Source: CAKZQX01 sp034435975
GTDB taxonomy: Bacteria > Chloroflexota > Chloroflexia > Chloroflexales > Chloroflexaceae
Assembly: GCA_034435975.1 (NCBI GenBank)
Contig: DAOTWD010000061.1
Location: forward strand, 1 to 64,000
Length of the DNA stretch: 64,000 bases
Reading direction: 5' to 3'
Position numbers and translations under genes: made by a program. Under the pieces are notes generated by a model. The model searched no databases, was not told where the DNA came from, and saw nothing but the letters and a program-made list of their open reading frames with translations. This document shows positions 16,660 through 25,752 of this stretch, piece by piece. The first letter of the stretch is position 1. Every line of letters begins with the position of its first letter.

Positions 16660-19097
16660 CTCTGCTCCTCCATCTTGATCTCGTTGCCCAGCAAGCCGAG
16701 CAGCACCTTAAACTGGTCGGGATTATTGGGGTGCCACTCGAAGCGTGCCCGCTCAAACCACTGGGTCAACACCACATCGCCGCTGGCGTTCGTCTCCTGC
16801 CGTGCTTCGGTCAACGGCATCCCGAAGAGCGCCAGGCTGCGTCCGAAGCGGTCCAGTTGTGGATCTTGCAGACCATTCTGCTCCCAGTAGGTCTTGAAGC
16901 CCAGGCCAGCCCCCTGGTCACACACGTTATGCCCGGTCTGTTCAAACCAGAGGCAGCCCGCCTGTGACCCGGCTTCGCGCGACTCGTGCTGCCAGACGCG
17001 ATCCAGTTGCAGCAGGCGCATCTCGCTTAAACGCCCGATCAGCACATCATAGGGTGCAGTATTCTCTGGGTGCAACTCCAGCCGGTTGCGCTCAAACCAC
17101 TGCACCTGGATCGCCTTGCCTTCCACTGTTTCAATTTGCTGCGGACTGATCGGATAGCCGAAGACTGCCAGTCCGCCGTTCTGCTCCCAGTACTGCTGAA
17201 TGCGTCCCGCAATGCAGAAACCGGTTGTGTCAAAACAACGTTGCGGGCCATCTGGTGGCACTGGTTGTGGTGATGGTTGTTGCGGCGGCGGTTGTTGCGG
17301 CGGCGGTTGCTGCGGTTGTCCCTGGCCTGGCGTATGGCTCAGGAAGATCGGATTCGGGCCGACCGCGAAGCGAAACTGGCCGCCGCTGGCACGTTCAGCT
17401 TTCGTTTCGCCCCATAGCTCTACGCGCGTGCCCTGCGCTGAATTCGTCGGCAACGTAATCTCGGTTACCTGGGGTGCCCACAAGACATCAATAATCCCAC
17501 CCGCTTTGTTAAAGCGCACCCCATACGCTTCCGGCCCGGACAATTCTGTAATATCGTCAAGGTAGATCGTCCCACTACCGGTAAACGAATCCGGCTCATC
17601 GTCCAGCACAAGCGCCACCAGGCTGGCCGGAAAGTCGAGGCGCAGATTGCCCGATCCACTGATGCGATTGTAGGACTCAACTGGCACGTTGATCGCTGTG
17701 GAGAGGAACTTCCAGCCGGGAGTGCCCACAAATCCAAGCCGGAACTGGAGTGTCTCACCCTCGGCATCGCGCAGCCAGACCTTCAGCGCATGGCCACTCC
17801 CATCACCATACACCCACATACCGACCTGACTGGCACCGGCTGAAATCGGGATGGGAGCGCCAGCGGTAAAGACCACATAGTCATTCCCGGCGGTTGGGAA
17901 ATTGTAGCTTAACTGACCTGAATAGCGTCCACCATGCGCCTGGGCGCTGCTGTGCGTAAACGTCCCATTCGCCTGCACCCCGCGCTGCCATGACCCGAAG
18001 GTCTCAACGTCCCACAACACATTGCGCTGCGCCAGATCGATCATCCCGGCCGGTGTGGCTCCGGCCAGTTGCTGGTTCAATGTCTTGAATGCCTGATACG
18101 ACGGCTTCTGCTGGCTGAAGTCGGTACCAGAACCGGTGCGCCTGATCAACCCATACATCTGATGCGTATCGTCGCGGAGGTTGTACATCATCACGCGCTC
18201 CACTCCTGCCTCGCGCAATAGAACGGATCCACGCACCAGGTAGTTCGCCTGGGTTGATTCATCAAAGGTCACGCCCCCACGGCCACTGATGCCAGTTGAC
18301 CAGCCAAATTCGGTGGCCCAGATCGGCTTGGAACCGAGGCGATCCGCCAGTACCCGCACGGCCCCGACGCCAGCACTGGCAATATCCCCCTCTTCCGGGC
18401 CTTTCGGGTCGGTATAGGGATGGATAGCAAGAATGTCGAACGCGTTCCATGCCCCATTATCATAGATGGCCTGGAGAAAACTGACGGCTGGCTCCGGCGA
18501 GACCGTACCCGCCACCAGCACGCGCGCATTCGGATCGGCAGTCTTAATTGCGGAATAGGTTACTTTCAACAGATTGGCATAGGCTGCATCATTACGCTCA
18601 GGTTTCCAGTACAGTGTATTATCTGGCTCATTCCAGACCTGCCAGTACTGGATGCGATCTTTGTAACGATCGACGACCGCACCCGCAAAAGCGGCGAAGA
18701 GCTGGGGATCGGGCGGATAAAAATCAGGATCACTCGTCGGACTACCTGGCCTGGCCCAGGCGGGTGTCGGGCCATTGAGAACGCCCAGGATCGAGATACC
18801 ACGACTGGTCAAGGCATCGACGGTGTTGTCATGAAATTCCCAAAAGAACTCGTCTTGCTGCTCCTGGATGCGAGAGAACTGAAAATCCTCACGCGCCCAC
18901 CCCACACCCAGTTGGGCCACCAGTTCGGCGGGCTGATCGACCGTTGACGGATCAGGGTAGCGCGACGCGATGTGGCTGTTCACCCCGAACACCGAATCGC
19001 GGGGCGCCGCAGCCGGGGCACCCTGAATGCCGGTGTACGGAAAGACCAGCACAATCGCACAGAGACCAAGGATCAAGAGTGTACGTGAAAGACGCAT
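16653..19097 (-). CDS. Secreted clan-A glycoside hydrolase with C-terminal surface modules
   Basis: An 814-residue exported protein. Signal peptide 1-27; a TIM-barrel hydrolase of the GH39/GH5 kind at about 35-345 with acid/base Glu157 in WNEPDNT and nucleophile Glu263 in ATEFGWS; a beta-sandwich, probably carbohydrate-binding, at about 365-510; a P/Q-rich linker near 600-620; then two repeats of a Chloroflexota-type module (YWEQNGGLAVFGYPIS..VQWFERNRLELHPE..DVLIGRL, and YWEQNGL..LFGMPL..TQWFERARFEWHP..KVLLGLLG). The start ATG follows AAGGAGT. It hydrolyses a polysaccharide outside the cell; the substrate is unknown. It follows a truncated WXG100 gene by 20 bases on the same strand. Confidence 0.88.
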   Translation of the reverse strand: MRLSRTLLILGLCAIVLVFPYTGIQGAPAAAPRDSVFGVNSHIASRYPDPSTVDQPAELVAQLGVGWAREDFQFSRIQEQQDEFFWEFHDNTVDALTSRGISILGVLNGPTPAWARPGSPTSDPDFYPPDPQLFAAFAGAVVDRYKDRIQYWQVWNEPDNTLYWKPERNDAAYANLLKVTYSAIKTADPNARVLVAGTVSPEPAVSFLQAIYDNGAWNAFDILAIHPYTDPKGPEEGDIASAGVGAVRVLADRLGSKPIWATEFGWSTGISGRGGVTFDESTQANYLVRGSVLLREAGVERVMMYNLRDDTHQMYGLIRRTGSGTDFSQQKPSYQAFKTLNQQLAGATPAGMIDLAQRNVLWDVETFGSWQRGVQANGTFTHSSAQAHGGRYSGQLSYNFPTAGNDYVVFTAGAPIPISAGASQVGMWVYGDGSGHALKVWLRDAEGETLQFRLGFVGTPGWKFLSTAINVPVESYNRISGSGNLRLDFPASLVALVLDDEPDSFTGSGTIYLDDITELSGPEAYGVRFNKAGGIIDVLWAPQVTEITLPTNSAQGTRVELWGETKAERASGGQFRFAVGPNPIFLSHTPGQGQPQQPPPQQPPPQQPSPQPVPPDGPQRCFDTTGFCIAGRIQQYWEQNGGLAVFGYPISPQQIETVEGKAIQVQWFERNRLELHPENTAPYDVLIGRLSEMRLLQLDRVWQHESREAGSQAGCLWFEQTGHNVCDQGAGLGFKTYWEQNGLQDPQLDRFGRSLALFGMPLTEARQETNASGDVVLTQWFERARFEWHPNNPDQFKVLLGLLGNEIKMEEQRR

Positions 19098-19117
19098 GGG
19101 GAGTACTCCTTCTACTA

Positions 19118-19336
19118 CTACAATAACGACAGCTTATCTATAGACAACATATTGTACGTTTCGCCATCCGTTTCGGAAAAGAATGCATCCGAACCGCGTC
19201 CGATCCAACCACCCTGCAGATTTTGCATGCTACAGCGGAGGGTTCCCAACAACTGCTCAATCACCTGGGCCTGGTTGGAAAAACGACTGGCGATCTGTTC
19301 GAGTTGCTCGTAATCGGCCTTAATTTCATCACCCAT
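19118..19336 (-). pseudogene. WXG100 (ESAT-6-like) protein, C-terminally truncated
   Basis: A 72-residue reading frame with the WXG100 pattern: an N-terminal helix (YEQLEQIASRFSNQAQVIEQL), the turn GGWIGRGSDAF, and the start of the second helix (FFSETDGE). WXG100 proteins usually reach about 95-100 residues with a long second helix; here it degenerates after SETDGE into YNMLSIDKLSLL and stops, next to the hydrolase gene's ribosome-binding site. It may be a remnant or an unusually short variant. No type VII secretion ATPase is in the window. Confidence 0.65.
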
Positions 19337-19964
19337 ACGTGCTTCATCCTTACTACAATAATGCTTGACCAGAGAGACTGGTGCGGTAAGCCACCCGTAT
19401 GTACTCTCTACTGGCTGAATAGAACCAGTTTTCAGCAGCGAGGAGTCCCGTTCCTGGTAGCTTCATCCGCTGTATCGAATTAACCGTAACCACCCCAAGT
19501 ATACCGAGAGAATGCGTTTATGACAACACCTCAAAAAGCATAGAAAAAAAGGCCTATGCCCAACCAGTACTCATGGGTCAGGGTCAGCAGGACTATTAGC
19601 TCAAACATTATTGCCACATCTCAATCACAGGCGGTACACGGTGGGGTATGGATGGAGCAACATAGCAGGTCAGCGATTCACGAATAAAACCACGCATGCG
19701 ACCACGAATATGAATACTTCATGCACGAACAGGCCGTGCCATCACCTCCAGTTGATGGGAATCAATGGCAGTTCTTGCGGTTACGGATAGGCACCGCGTA
19801 CCTCCTGTCAATCACTGCCGGTATCGCCACGGTTGCGCTCCTATGTGATAAATCTCGATAATTCGGGTATAATCAGGTTGGATAGGAGAAGCTGAGCCAA
19901 TTAACTTGACATTGTACACGTTAGTAAACCGCTTACGTACAAAACCTGGTACGCACGATCGAGA
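19337..19964. other. Intergenic region upstream of the kinase gene
   Basis: 628 bases without a recognisable gene. A TATAAT at 19868-19873 (no good -35) and a perfect TTGACA at 19906-19911 (no good -10 at 17 bases) are the only promoter-like elements on the plus strand. Confidence 0.5.
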
Positions 19965-22955
19965 ATGTCTATGATACTGTTGCCTGATACCTTGATACAC
20001 GACCGCTACCGGATTGTGCGGCTGATCGGCCGTGGCGGTATGGGCGCGGTATATGAGGCGATTGATGAACGCCTCGGCAGTACGATTGCCCTCAAGCAGA
20101 CGCTGATAGTTAATACTGCGCTGCTCAGTGCGGAATCAGACGTCGATTCGCAGTACATTGCTACCCTGCGCAAGGCCTTCGAGCGTGAGGCACGAATGCT
20201 CGCCAACCTGCGTCACCCGACGTTGCCCAAGGTGATGGACTACTTCTCTGACGATCAGGGGCAGTTTCTGGTGATGGAGTTTATTCCAGGCGATGATCTG
20301 TCGATTATGCTCACCCGTCGCCAGGCAGAGTTGCGGTATGCGGCGATTCTGAAGTGGACGGATCAGTTGCTTGATGCGCTGGACTACCTGCACACGCAGC
20401 CGAATCCGATTATTCACCGCGATATCAAGCCCCAGAACCTGAAGCTCACGCCCCGGAACGAGATTATTCTGCTCGATTTTGGGCTGGCGAAAGGCAGTGC
20501 CTCGCTGCATACCCGCATGTCAACGACGGCCAGCATCTATGGCTATACGCAACAATATGCGCCGCTGGAGCAGATCCGCGGTACCGGTACGGATCCACGC
20601 AGCGACTTGTATGCTCTGGGTGCGACGGTGTATCATTTGCTGACCCGCACCGCGCCGGCTGATGCCCTGGCGCGGATTGATGCTATGTTCAACCACACCC
20701 CCGATCCGCTCATTCCCATCCACGAACTCAACACCGAGGTACCGCCTGCCGTGAGCGCGGTGTTTATGCAGGCGCTGGCGATCAGCATCAGTGATCGACC
20801 GGATAGCGCGGCGGCGTTACGAACCGCATTGCAGGCAGCGCTCCAGCAGCCAGGCCTGGCATCCGTGCCACCGACTGTCCTGCCGCCGACCATTGTTGAT
20901 GCGCATGCCGGTGAACCGGAGCATCACGCAACCGTTGCCTATGTACCAGCGGTGAGCCAGCCGCTGCCCGCCGGGTCAGTGGCGGTAACACCTGAAGCAA
21001 ACACCTTGATGCAAGGCGAACCAACTGCGGCCCTGACTACCGATCCGGCGCGTTATGGTGGTATTCCCCCGGCTGCCTGGCCGGTTGCGTCGGTGCCAGG
21101 CAGTGGGGTACCATTGCCTCCGCCTGTGATTTCGACGCCGGCACCCGCACCGCCGTCCGGCCGTTCGCGTCAACGTCTGGTTATCGGTGGCATCGGCATC
21201 ATTGCCGTTGCGCTGGTGGCGCTCGCCGTAATCCTGATCACCCCGAATCTGCGCATCGCTGGCCTGTTTGATCGGGTTGATACCGACGGGCCGCCGGCAA
21301 ACACTGGTTATACAACGAGCGGCGCAGCGGAGGTGACGTCCACGCCAACTCCTGCGATTGAGCAGACAGCGAACGCTGCCGCCGCACAGACGGCGGTCGC
21401 TGCACAGACGGCCACTGCCGGTGCCGAAGCCGCAGCCATGGAGCAAACCGCAACGGCGGTGGTTGAGGCGACGGCCCAGGCACTCGTTGAACAGCGGGCT
21501 GCTATTGCCGCCGAGTCAGCTGATCGGGCGGTACGCCATCGATCAGGCGAACTGGGTGACGCTGTCGCGCAGTATGATCCACCCGTTGAAGCTGCGTTAT
21601 TGCAAAATGGGTACCGCACCAACGTGATTACGATTGGCGGGCGACACGGTTTACAACCCAGTCCGTTTGAACCAACGCGCCACACCTGGGTACGCGACCT
21701 GGATTATGCCAGCAGCGGCTATAGCTATGTTCTGGGCGATATGTCTGTGTTGCGCGAGAATATCGAACTATTTCTGGACGATGTCGAACCCAACGGGATT
21801 GTGCCCGATGTGTATAATGCCCAGTCGGGCTACGGGTTGAATCAGGCCTGGGATAGTATGCCCAATCTGATCCAGGCGATCTACACCTATGTCGCCAAAA
21901 CCGGCGACCGCGATTTCTACCGCACGCATCGTGAACGCTGCCAGTGGATCGGTGGCTGGATTGTGCAACTCGATACGAACGATGATGGGCTGCCGGACAA
22001 AGATGTTTATCCGTATGGCTATTACAACTCGATCCGCAACAGTGTGCGGCATACCTATGCGCTGGCGAAGTTCTATGCCGCGTTCAACCAGTTAGCAGAA
22101 CTGGAGCAGGCGATTGGGGAAGATGGCAGTGCCTGGGCGCAGCGGGCGGCCGGGTTGCGGGCAGCGTTCCATCGCCCAGCCGACGAGGGCGGCTACTGGC
22201 TCAGTGATCTGGCCTGGCCAGCGGCCTGGCGTAATCCTGGTGAGGCACCGTCGCGTACGCTGGAAACATTCGGCGTGTTCGAGGCCTTGCGCAGCGGGCT
22301 GATCGTCCCCACAGATGAACGCTACCCGGAGTTGATGAGCGCGATGAATGCACGCTTATCCGATCTCATGATCGGGCCTTTCCCGATGCGGCTGGCGCTC
22401 AATGGCTATCCTCCCGGATCGCTGCGCGATGTGGTGCGCGAGCCATGGAAAATTGACGCCAGTGCGCCGTGGATCGTCGGGTTAGCCGCGCCAGCCTATG
22501 CCCGCGCTGGGAATGTCGAGGCAGCGAATATGGTGCTACAGTCCTATACAGCCGCTGCGGAAGACAACGCGTATCTCATTCCCCAACTGGTGGCGGTTGA
22601 TGGCTCCGGGCGTGAGGGACGCGGGGGAGCCTGGGGCAGCAGCGCCTGGTTTATGGCGGTCTATGGCGGGCACTATGGTCTGACGATGACACCCGAGGCG
22701 TTGATCGTTCAGCCCTATCCGTTTCGGACGATACCTGATGATGGGGTGCGGAATTTTAGTTATCAGGGTGCTGTGTTGCAACTGGCGCTCGACGCTGCGA
22801 ACCAGACGTATCGTCTGCGTACTGATCGGGCAACGGTCGCCATTCTGCGCCCGATCGGTCAGGCCACGCAACTACAGGTCAATGACGGCCCGTTGCGTGC
22901 CGAGGAACTGGTTATTTTGCAACCTGATCAAGAGTATGTGGTCGTAAGCCGGTGA
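19965..22955 (+). CDS. Ser/Thr kinase fused to an extracellular six-hairpin glycosidase-like domain
   Basis: A 996-residue membrane receptor-like kinase. Residues about 15-275 are a complete Hanks kinase: GRGGMG (22-27), Lys44, HRD (151-153), N158 region and DFG (171-173). A Pro-rich stretch follows, one membrane helix at about 406-428 (LVIGGIGIIAVALVALAVIL), an Ala/Thr/Gln coiled stalk (about 455-520), then about 470 residues resembling (alpha/alpha)6 six-hairpin glycosidases (TWVRDLDYASSGYSY, QAWDSMPNLIQAIYTYVAKTG, DTNDDGLPD, FHRP..GGYWL, YGGHYGLTMTP). The outer domain is paralogous to the lipoprotein at 25934. It likely binds or cleaves a glycan and reports to the kinase; whether the domain is an active enzyme is unknown. 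Confidence 0.9.
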   Translation: MSMILLPDTLIHDRYRIVRLIGRGGMGAVYEAIDERLGSTIALKQTLIVNTALLSAESDVDSQYIATLRKAFEREARMLANLRHPTLPKVMDYFSDDQGQFLVMEFIPGDDLSIMLTRRQAELRYAAILKWTDQLLDALDYLHTQPNPIIHRDIKPQNLKLTPRNEIILLDFGLAKGSASLHTRMSTTASIYGYTQQYAPLEQIRGTGTDPRSDLYALGATVYHLLTRTAPADALARIDAMFNHTPDPLIPIHELNTEVPPAVSAVFMQALAISISDRPDSAAALRTALQAALQQPGLASVPPTVLPPTIVDAHAGEPEHHATVAYVPAVSQPLPAGSVAVTPEANTLMQGEPTAALTTDPARYGGIPPAAWPVASVPGSGVPLPPPVISTPAPAPPSGRSRQRLVIGGIGIIAVALVALAVILITPNLRIAGLFDRVDTDGPPANTGYTTSGAAEVTSTPTPAIEQTANAAAAQTAVAAQTATAGAEAAAMEQTATAVVEATAQALVEQRAAIAAESADRAVRHRSGELGDAVAQYDPPVEAALLQNGYRTNVITIGGRHGLQPSPFEPTRHTWVRDLDYASSGYSYVLGDMSVLRENIELFLDDVEPNGIVPDVYNAQSGYGLNQAWDSMPNLIQAIYTYVAKTGDRDFYRTHRERCQWIGGWIVQLDTNDDGLPDKDVYPYGYYNSIRNSVRHTYALAKFYAAFNQLAELEQAIGEDGSAWAQRAAGLRAAFHRPADEGGYWLSDLAWPAAWRNPGEAPSRTLETFGVFEALRSGLIVPTDERYPELMSAMNARLSDLMIGPFPMRLALNGYPPGSLRDVVREPWKIDASAPWIVGLAAPAYARAGNVEAANMVLQSYTAAAEDNAYLIPQLVAVDGSGREGRGGAWGSSAWFMAVYGGHYGLTMTPEALIVQPYPFRTIPDDGVRNFSYQGAVLQLALDAANQTYRLRTDRATVAILRPIGQATQLQVNDGPLRAEELVILQPDQEYVVVSR

Positions 22956-23005
22956 AGCGACGAAGCGACTCCATAAGTGGACAGCGGACAGTTGACAGCG
23001 GACAG

Positions 23006-23145
23006 CGTTCCAACGTTGGAGCGTTGAAGCGTTGGAGCGTGGGAGTGTTGAAGCGTGGGAGCGTTGAAGCGTGGGAGCGTTGGAGCATTCCAGCATTGGA
23101 GCGCAAAGCGCTCCGACCGCTTTGCGCTCCGACCGCTTTGCGCTT
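23006..23145. repeat. GTTGGAGCG-type tandem repeat and TTTGCGCTCC repeat before a start codon
   Basis: About ten 9-bp units alternating GTTGGAGCG, GTTGAAGCG and GTGGGAGCG, then CAAAGCGCTCCGACCGCTTTGCGCTCC and a final TTTGCGCTTAAA. An open frame crosses it from GTG 22952, but the peptide is repeat-derived (KRWSVGVLKRGSVEAWERW), so the gene is taken to start after it. Confidence 0.85.
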
Positions 23146-24514
23146 AAACGCCGCCGCGCTGACGATCTTGCTGGGGCTGACGCTCGATGTCACCAGTGCG
23201 CTGCATGTGTACGGGCTGAGTCACCTGATGGGGCAGCGGTTGGCACTGGCGGGGGGACTGGTGCTGGTGGGCATTGCTGGCGGCTGGATCATCCTGGCAG
23301 CCCGTGTAGGGACAGGCGGCAGGCGACTGGCGACAGGCTCGGCTGACGCTACCCGCTATCCCCGCCTGGGCGTGAGGCTGTTGATCGGGTTGTTGTTGCT
23401 GGCCTGGATCGCCACAGCGCGTGATGTGCTGGTCTTTCTGGCACCTGGCGGCCATGCCGGGCTACTCATGCTGTTTGCCGGTGGTGCTATGGCGTTCGGC
23501 GCTGCACTGGTGCGTCCCCCATCCACACGCTGGTTCCTAGCAGGTGCAGTGGCGCTCGGCAGTATGACGCGCCTGGTATGCTATACGCAGGTGCCGCTCG
23601 ACCCGGAACGAAGCGACATGCTGCCGCTGGCCCAGAACGCGCTTGCCAACCTGCTAAACGGGCAGAGTCCCTATACCATCTACGCGATGCCCTGGGAATT
23701 GCCACTGACGTACCTACCGCTGACCTGGCTGGCCTATCTGCCACCCTATCTGGCCAGTCTGGATATCCGGCTCACGAATCTGGGCTATGAGCTGGGCATC
23801 GGGGCGACGCTGCTGTGGTTCTATCGTGTTGGCAACCGCACAGATGATACACAGCAGTTGCATCGACCGCTTGCTAATATTCCGTTGTTGCTCTGGGCCT
23901 GGGTCTTCCTGCTGCCAACCAGCCTGAACTGGTCGCTTGCAACGACGGCCCCGGTGCAATGGGCGATGCTGACGTTGACGCTGGGGTTACTGCTGGCAGG
24001 GCGGATATGGCTGTCCGCCGGAATACTCGGCCTGTGTGCAGCGGCCACGCCACTGGTGACGATCATTGCACCGTTTGTCTTCCTGGCCTGGTATCGTTGG
24101 CACGGCTGGCGCACGGCATTGCGGCTCACGGCGAGCGCGGGATTGGTGGCGGCGGGATGTATTTTGCCGTTTCTGCTCTGGTCACCGGAATCGTTTCTCT
24201 TTGGTGTCTGGCGCTGGTTTAACGACAACGACCTGTATCCGCGTATGGGGTGGGAACTAGGGCATACCTGGGCACATATGGTCGGCTTTAGCGGGGTGTT
24301 CTGGCGGCGCGGGTTGGAAGCTATCTTGAAGCCTTTGCAAATGGTGCTGCTGGCAGGGCTGGTTATAGGCTACTGGCACTGGCAGGCGGATCGACGTACA
24401 CTGGCTCCACTGATAACGGCGGCATTTTTGCTGTTTATGGTCTTTAATCCCGTGCTGTGGCCCTACCTGTATTATCCGGCGCTGTTCGTCGCACTGCTGG
24501 CGTTTGTGCGTTGA
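23138..24514 (+). CDS. Polytopic GT-C-type (GT87-like) glycosyltransferase candidate
   Basis: A 458-residue membrane protein with about ten to twelve hydrophobic segments. Loop motifs recall GT87/DUF2029 polyprenyl-phosphate sugar transferases: NGQSPYTIYAMPWELPLTYLP and VLWPYLYYPALFVALLAF, plus an acidic pair in a loop near the N terminus (LDPERSD). A start at TTG 23138 (MRLNAAALTILLGL) is preferred, because the upstream in-frame 62 codons are repeat DNA. A GTG at 22952 overlapping the kinase stop cannot be excluded. It would transfer a sugar on the outer face of the membrane, fitting the surface-glycan theme; the substrate is unknown. Confidence 0.7.
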   Translation: MRLNAAALTILLGLTLDVTSALHVYGLSHLMGQRLALAGGLVLVGIAGGWIILAARVGTGGRRLATGSADATRYPRLGVRLLIGLLLLAWIATARDVLVFLAPGGHAGLLMLFAGGAMAFGAALVRPPSTRWFLAGAVALGSMTRLVCYTQVPLDPERSDMLPLAQNALANLLNGQSPYTIYAMPWELPLTYLPLTWLAYLPPYLASLDIRLTNLGYELGIGATLLWFYRVGNRTDDTQQLHRPLANIPLLLWAWVFLLPTSLNWSLATTAPVQWAMLTLTLGLLLAGRIWLSAGILGLCAAATPLVTIIAPFVFLAWYRWHGWRTALRLTASAGLVAAGCILPFLLWSPESFLFGVWRWFNDNDLYPRMGWELGHTWAHMVGFSGVFWRRGLEAILKPLQMVLLAGLVIGYWHWQADRRTLAPLITAAFLLFMVFNPVLWPYLYYPALFVALLAFVR

Positions 24515-24536
24515 AACGCTGATCAAAGCGCAACGC

Positions 24537-24962
24537 GGAAAACAGGGGGTGTTAAGGCGTGATAGGGTTTCGAGCAGAAAGGGAACGCGCAATGCGAGAA
24601 TGGTGCCATGTTTTCCGCTTTGTGCTTTGCGCTTTCTGCTTTTTCTGCGGTCGAAGCGGAAAGCGGAAAACAGGGGGTGTTAAGGCGTGACGTGGTTTGG
24701 AGTGAAAAGGACAAGCGCAAAGCGAGAAAGAACTACCTGTTTTGCGCTTTCCGCTTTGCGCTTTGCGCTTAAACGAGGTGCGTGTCGCTGGCCTCCCGCT
24801 GTTTTTAAAAAAAATCTGCGTAATCTGCGGACGTTCTTTCCGTACTCCCCTGTTTTGCGCTTTCCTCCCGGAGGCGTGATAGGGTTTCGAGCAGAAAGGG
24901 AACGCACAGCGCGAGAATGGCGACCTGTTTTGCGCTTTGCGCTTTGTGCTTTGCGCTTAAAA
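24537..24962. repeat. Three copies of a ~95-110 bp hairpin-rich repeat
   Basis: Copies begin near 24537, 24660 and 24868. Each carries AACAGGGGGTGTTAAGGCG (shortened in copy 3), GTGATAGGGTTTCGAGCAG or a variant, then AGCGCGAGAA and a run of TTTGCGCTTTG/TTTCCGCTTT units. The runs of AAAGCGCAAAGCG and TTTGCGCTTT can pair, so each copy could fold. The third copy ends on the TTG that starts the next gene. The interval 24515-24950 has no other coding support. Confidence 0.8.
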
Positions 24963-25700
24963 GCTTTGCTACTCTTCTGCCTCGCCTGTAGCCCGTCGTT
25001 GCGCCCGGCACCGCAGACGCTGACCTTTTCGCAAATCGTTGAACTCAGCCACGTGTTGCCGGCGGATGGGGCACAGTCAGACGGGGCAACCATGACCCGG
25101 CTGGTGCTGCCGCCCGACGATCGGCGCGAGCTACTGATCGACCTGCGGCGGGCAACACATCTCGATCTGCCGCACGCCGGGCAGCCACTGGTATCGGTGG
25201 AGCATATGTCGCCCCGTGATCTGGTACAGGCAGCGGTCGTGCTGGATATGCGCGATCAGGTACAGGACGATCCGCGCTATATGGTGCAGGTGGCCGACAT
25301 TCGCGCCTGGGAGTGGCGGCACAGACGTATTCCGGCCGGTGCACTGGTGCTGCTGGCAACTGGCTGGGATCGCCATTGGGACGAGCCGGAGCGTTATTTT
25401 AACCGGGACGAGCGCCAGGTGCCAGTGGTACCTGGCTTCAGTACCGAGGCAGCGACCTGGCTGGTCACACAGCGTCAGGTGCAGGGATTGGGCAGCGATA
25501 CCCCGGCCGTCATGATACCATCGCGTGCGGCAACTGACGACGGGAAGCAGACCGAGCAGCCAGTCCTTTTACTGTCCAACCTGACCGGGCTGGATCAATT
25601 GCCCGCAACGGGTACGACCGTGGTCATTGGTGCCTTGAAAGTCCAGGCGGGAACGGGTAGCCCGGCGCATGTCATGGCGTTCGTGCCGTGTTCGCGTTGA
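24951..25700 (+). CDS. Cyclase-family (PF04199-like) lipoprotein
   Basis: A 249-residue protein when started at TTG 24951. This gives a textbook lipoprotein signal, MRLKALLLFCLAC with lipobox FCLAC. The body matches the cyclase/kynurenine-formamidase-like family: VELSHVLP, ATHLDLPHAG (a form of the metal-binding G-T-H-x-D-x-P-x-H motif), GALVLLATGWDRHW, GFSTEAATWL and LGSDTPAVMIPS. The first Gly of the motif is Ala and its last His is preserved, so activity is uncertain. An in-frame upstream extension to 24687 is repeat-derived and rejected. It lies in the surface-carbohydrate region between two secreted or membrane proteins. Confidence 0.75.
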   Translation: MRLKALLLFCLACSPSLRPAPQTLTFSQIVELSHVLPADGAQSDGATMTRLVLPPDDRRELLIDLRRATHLDLPHAGQPLVSVEHMSPRDLVQAAVVLDMRDQVQDDPRYMVQVADIRAWEWRHRRIPAGALVLLATGWDRHWDEPERYFNRDERQVPVVPGFSTEAATWLVTQRQVQGLGSDTPAVMIPSRAATDDGKQTEQPVLLLSNLTGLDQLPATGTTVVIGALKVQAGTGSPAHVMAFVPCSR

Positions 25701-25752
25701 ACCATTGACCCGTTCCAACGCGCCAACGTTCCAACGCAAGGAGTATTATCCG

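Noticed and set aside
19906..19934. TTGACA at 19906 as the kinase promoter
   Set aside because: No acceptable -10 lies 16-18 bases downstream; CCGCTT is found there.
22952..23137. In-frame GTG extension of the GT-C gene, overlapping the kinase stop
   Set aside because: The 62 extra codons are repeat DNA (KRWSVGVLKRG type). TTG 23138 gives a clean membrane start. The extension remains possible and is noted under the gene.
24687..24950. In-frame upstream extension of the cyclase-family gene
   Set aside because: Repeat-derived peptide; TTG 24951 gives a standard lipoprotein signal.
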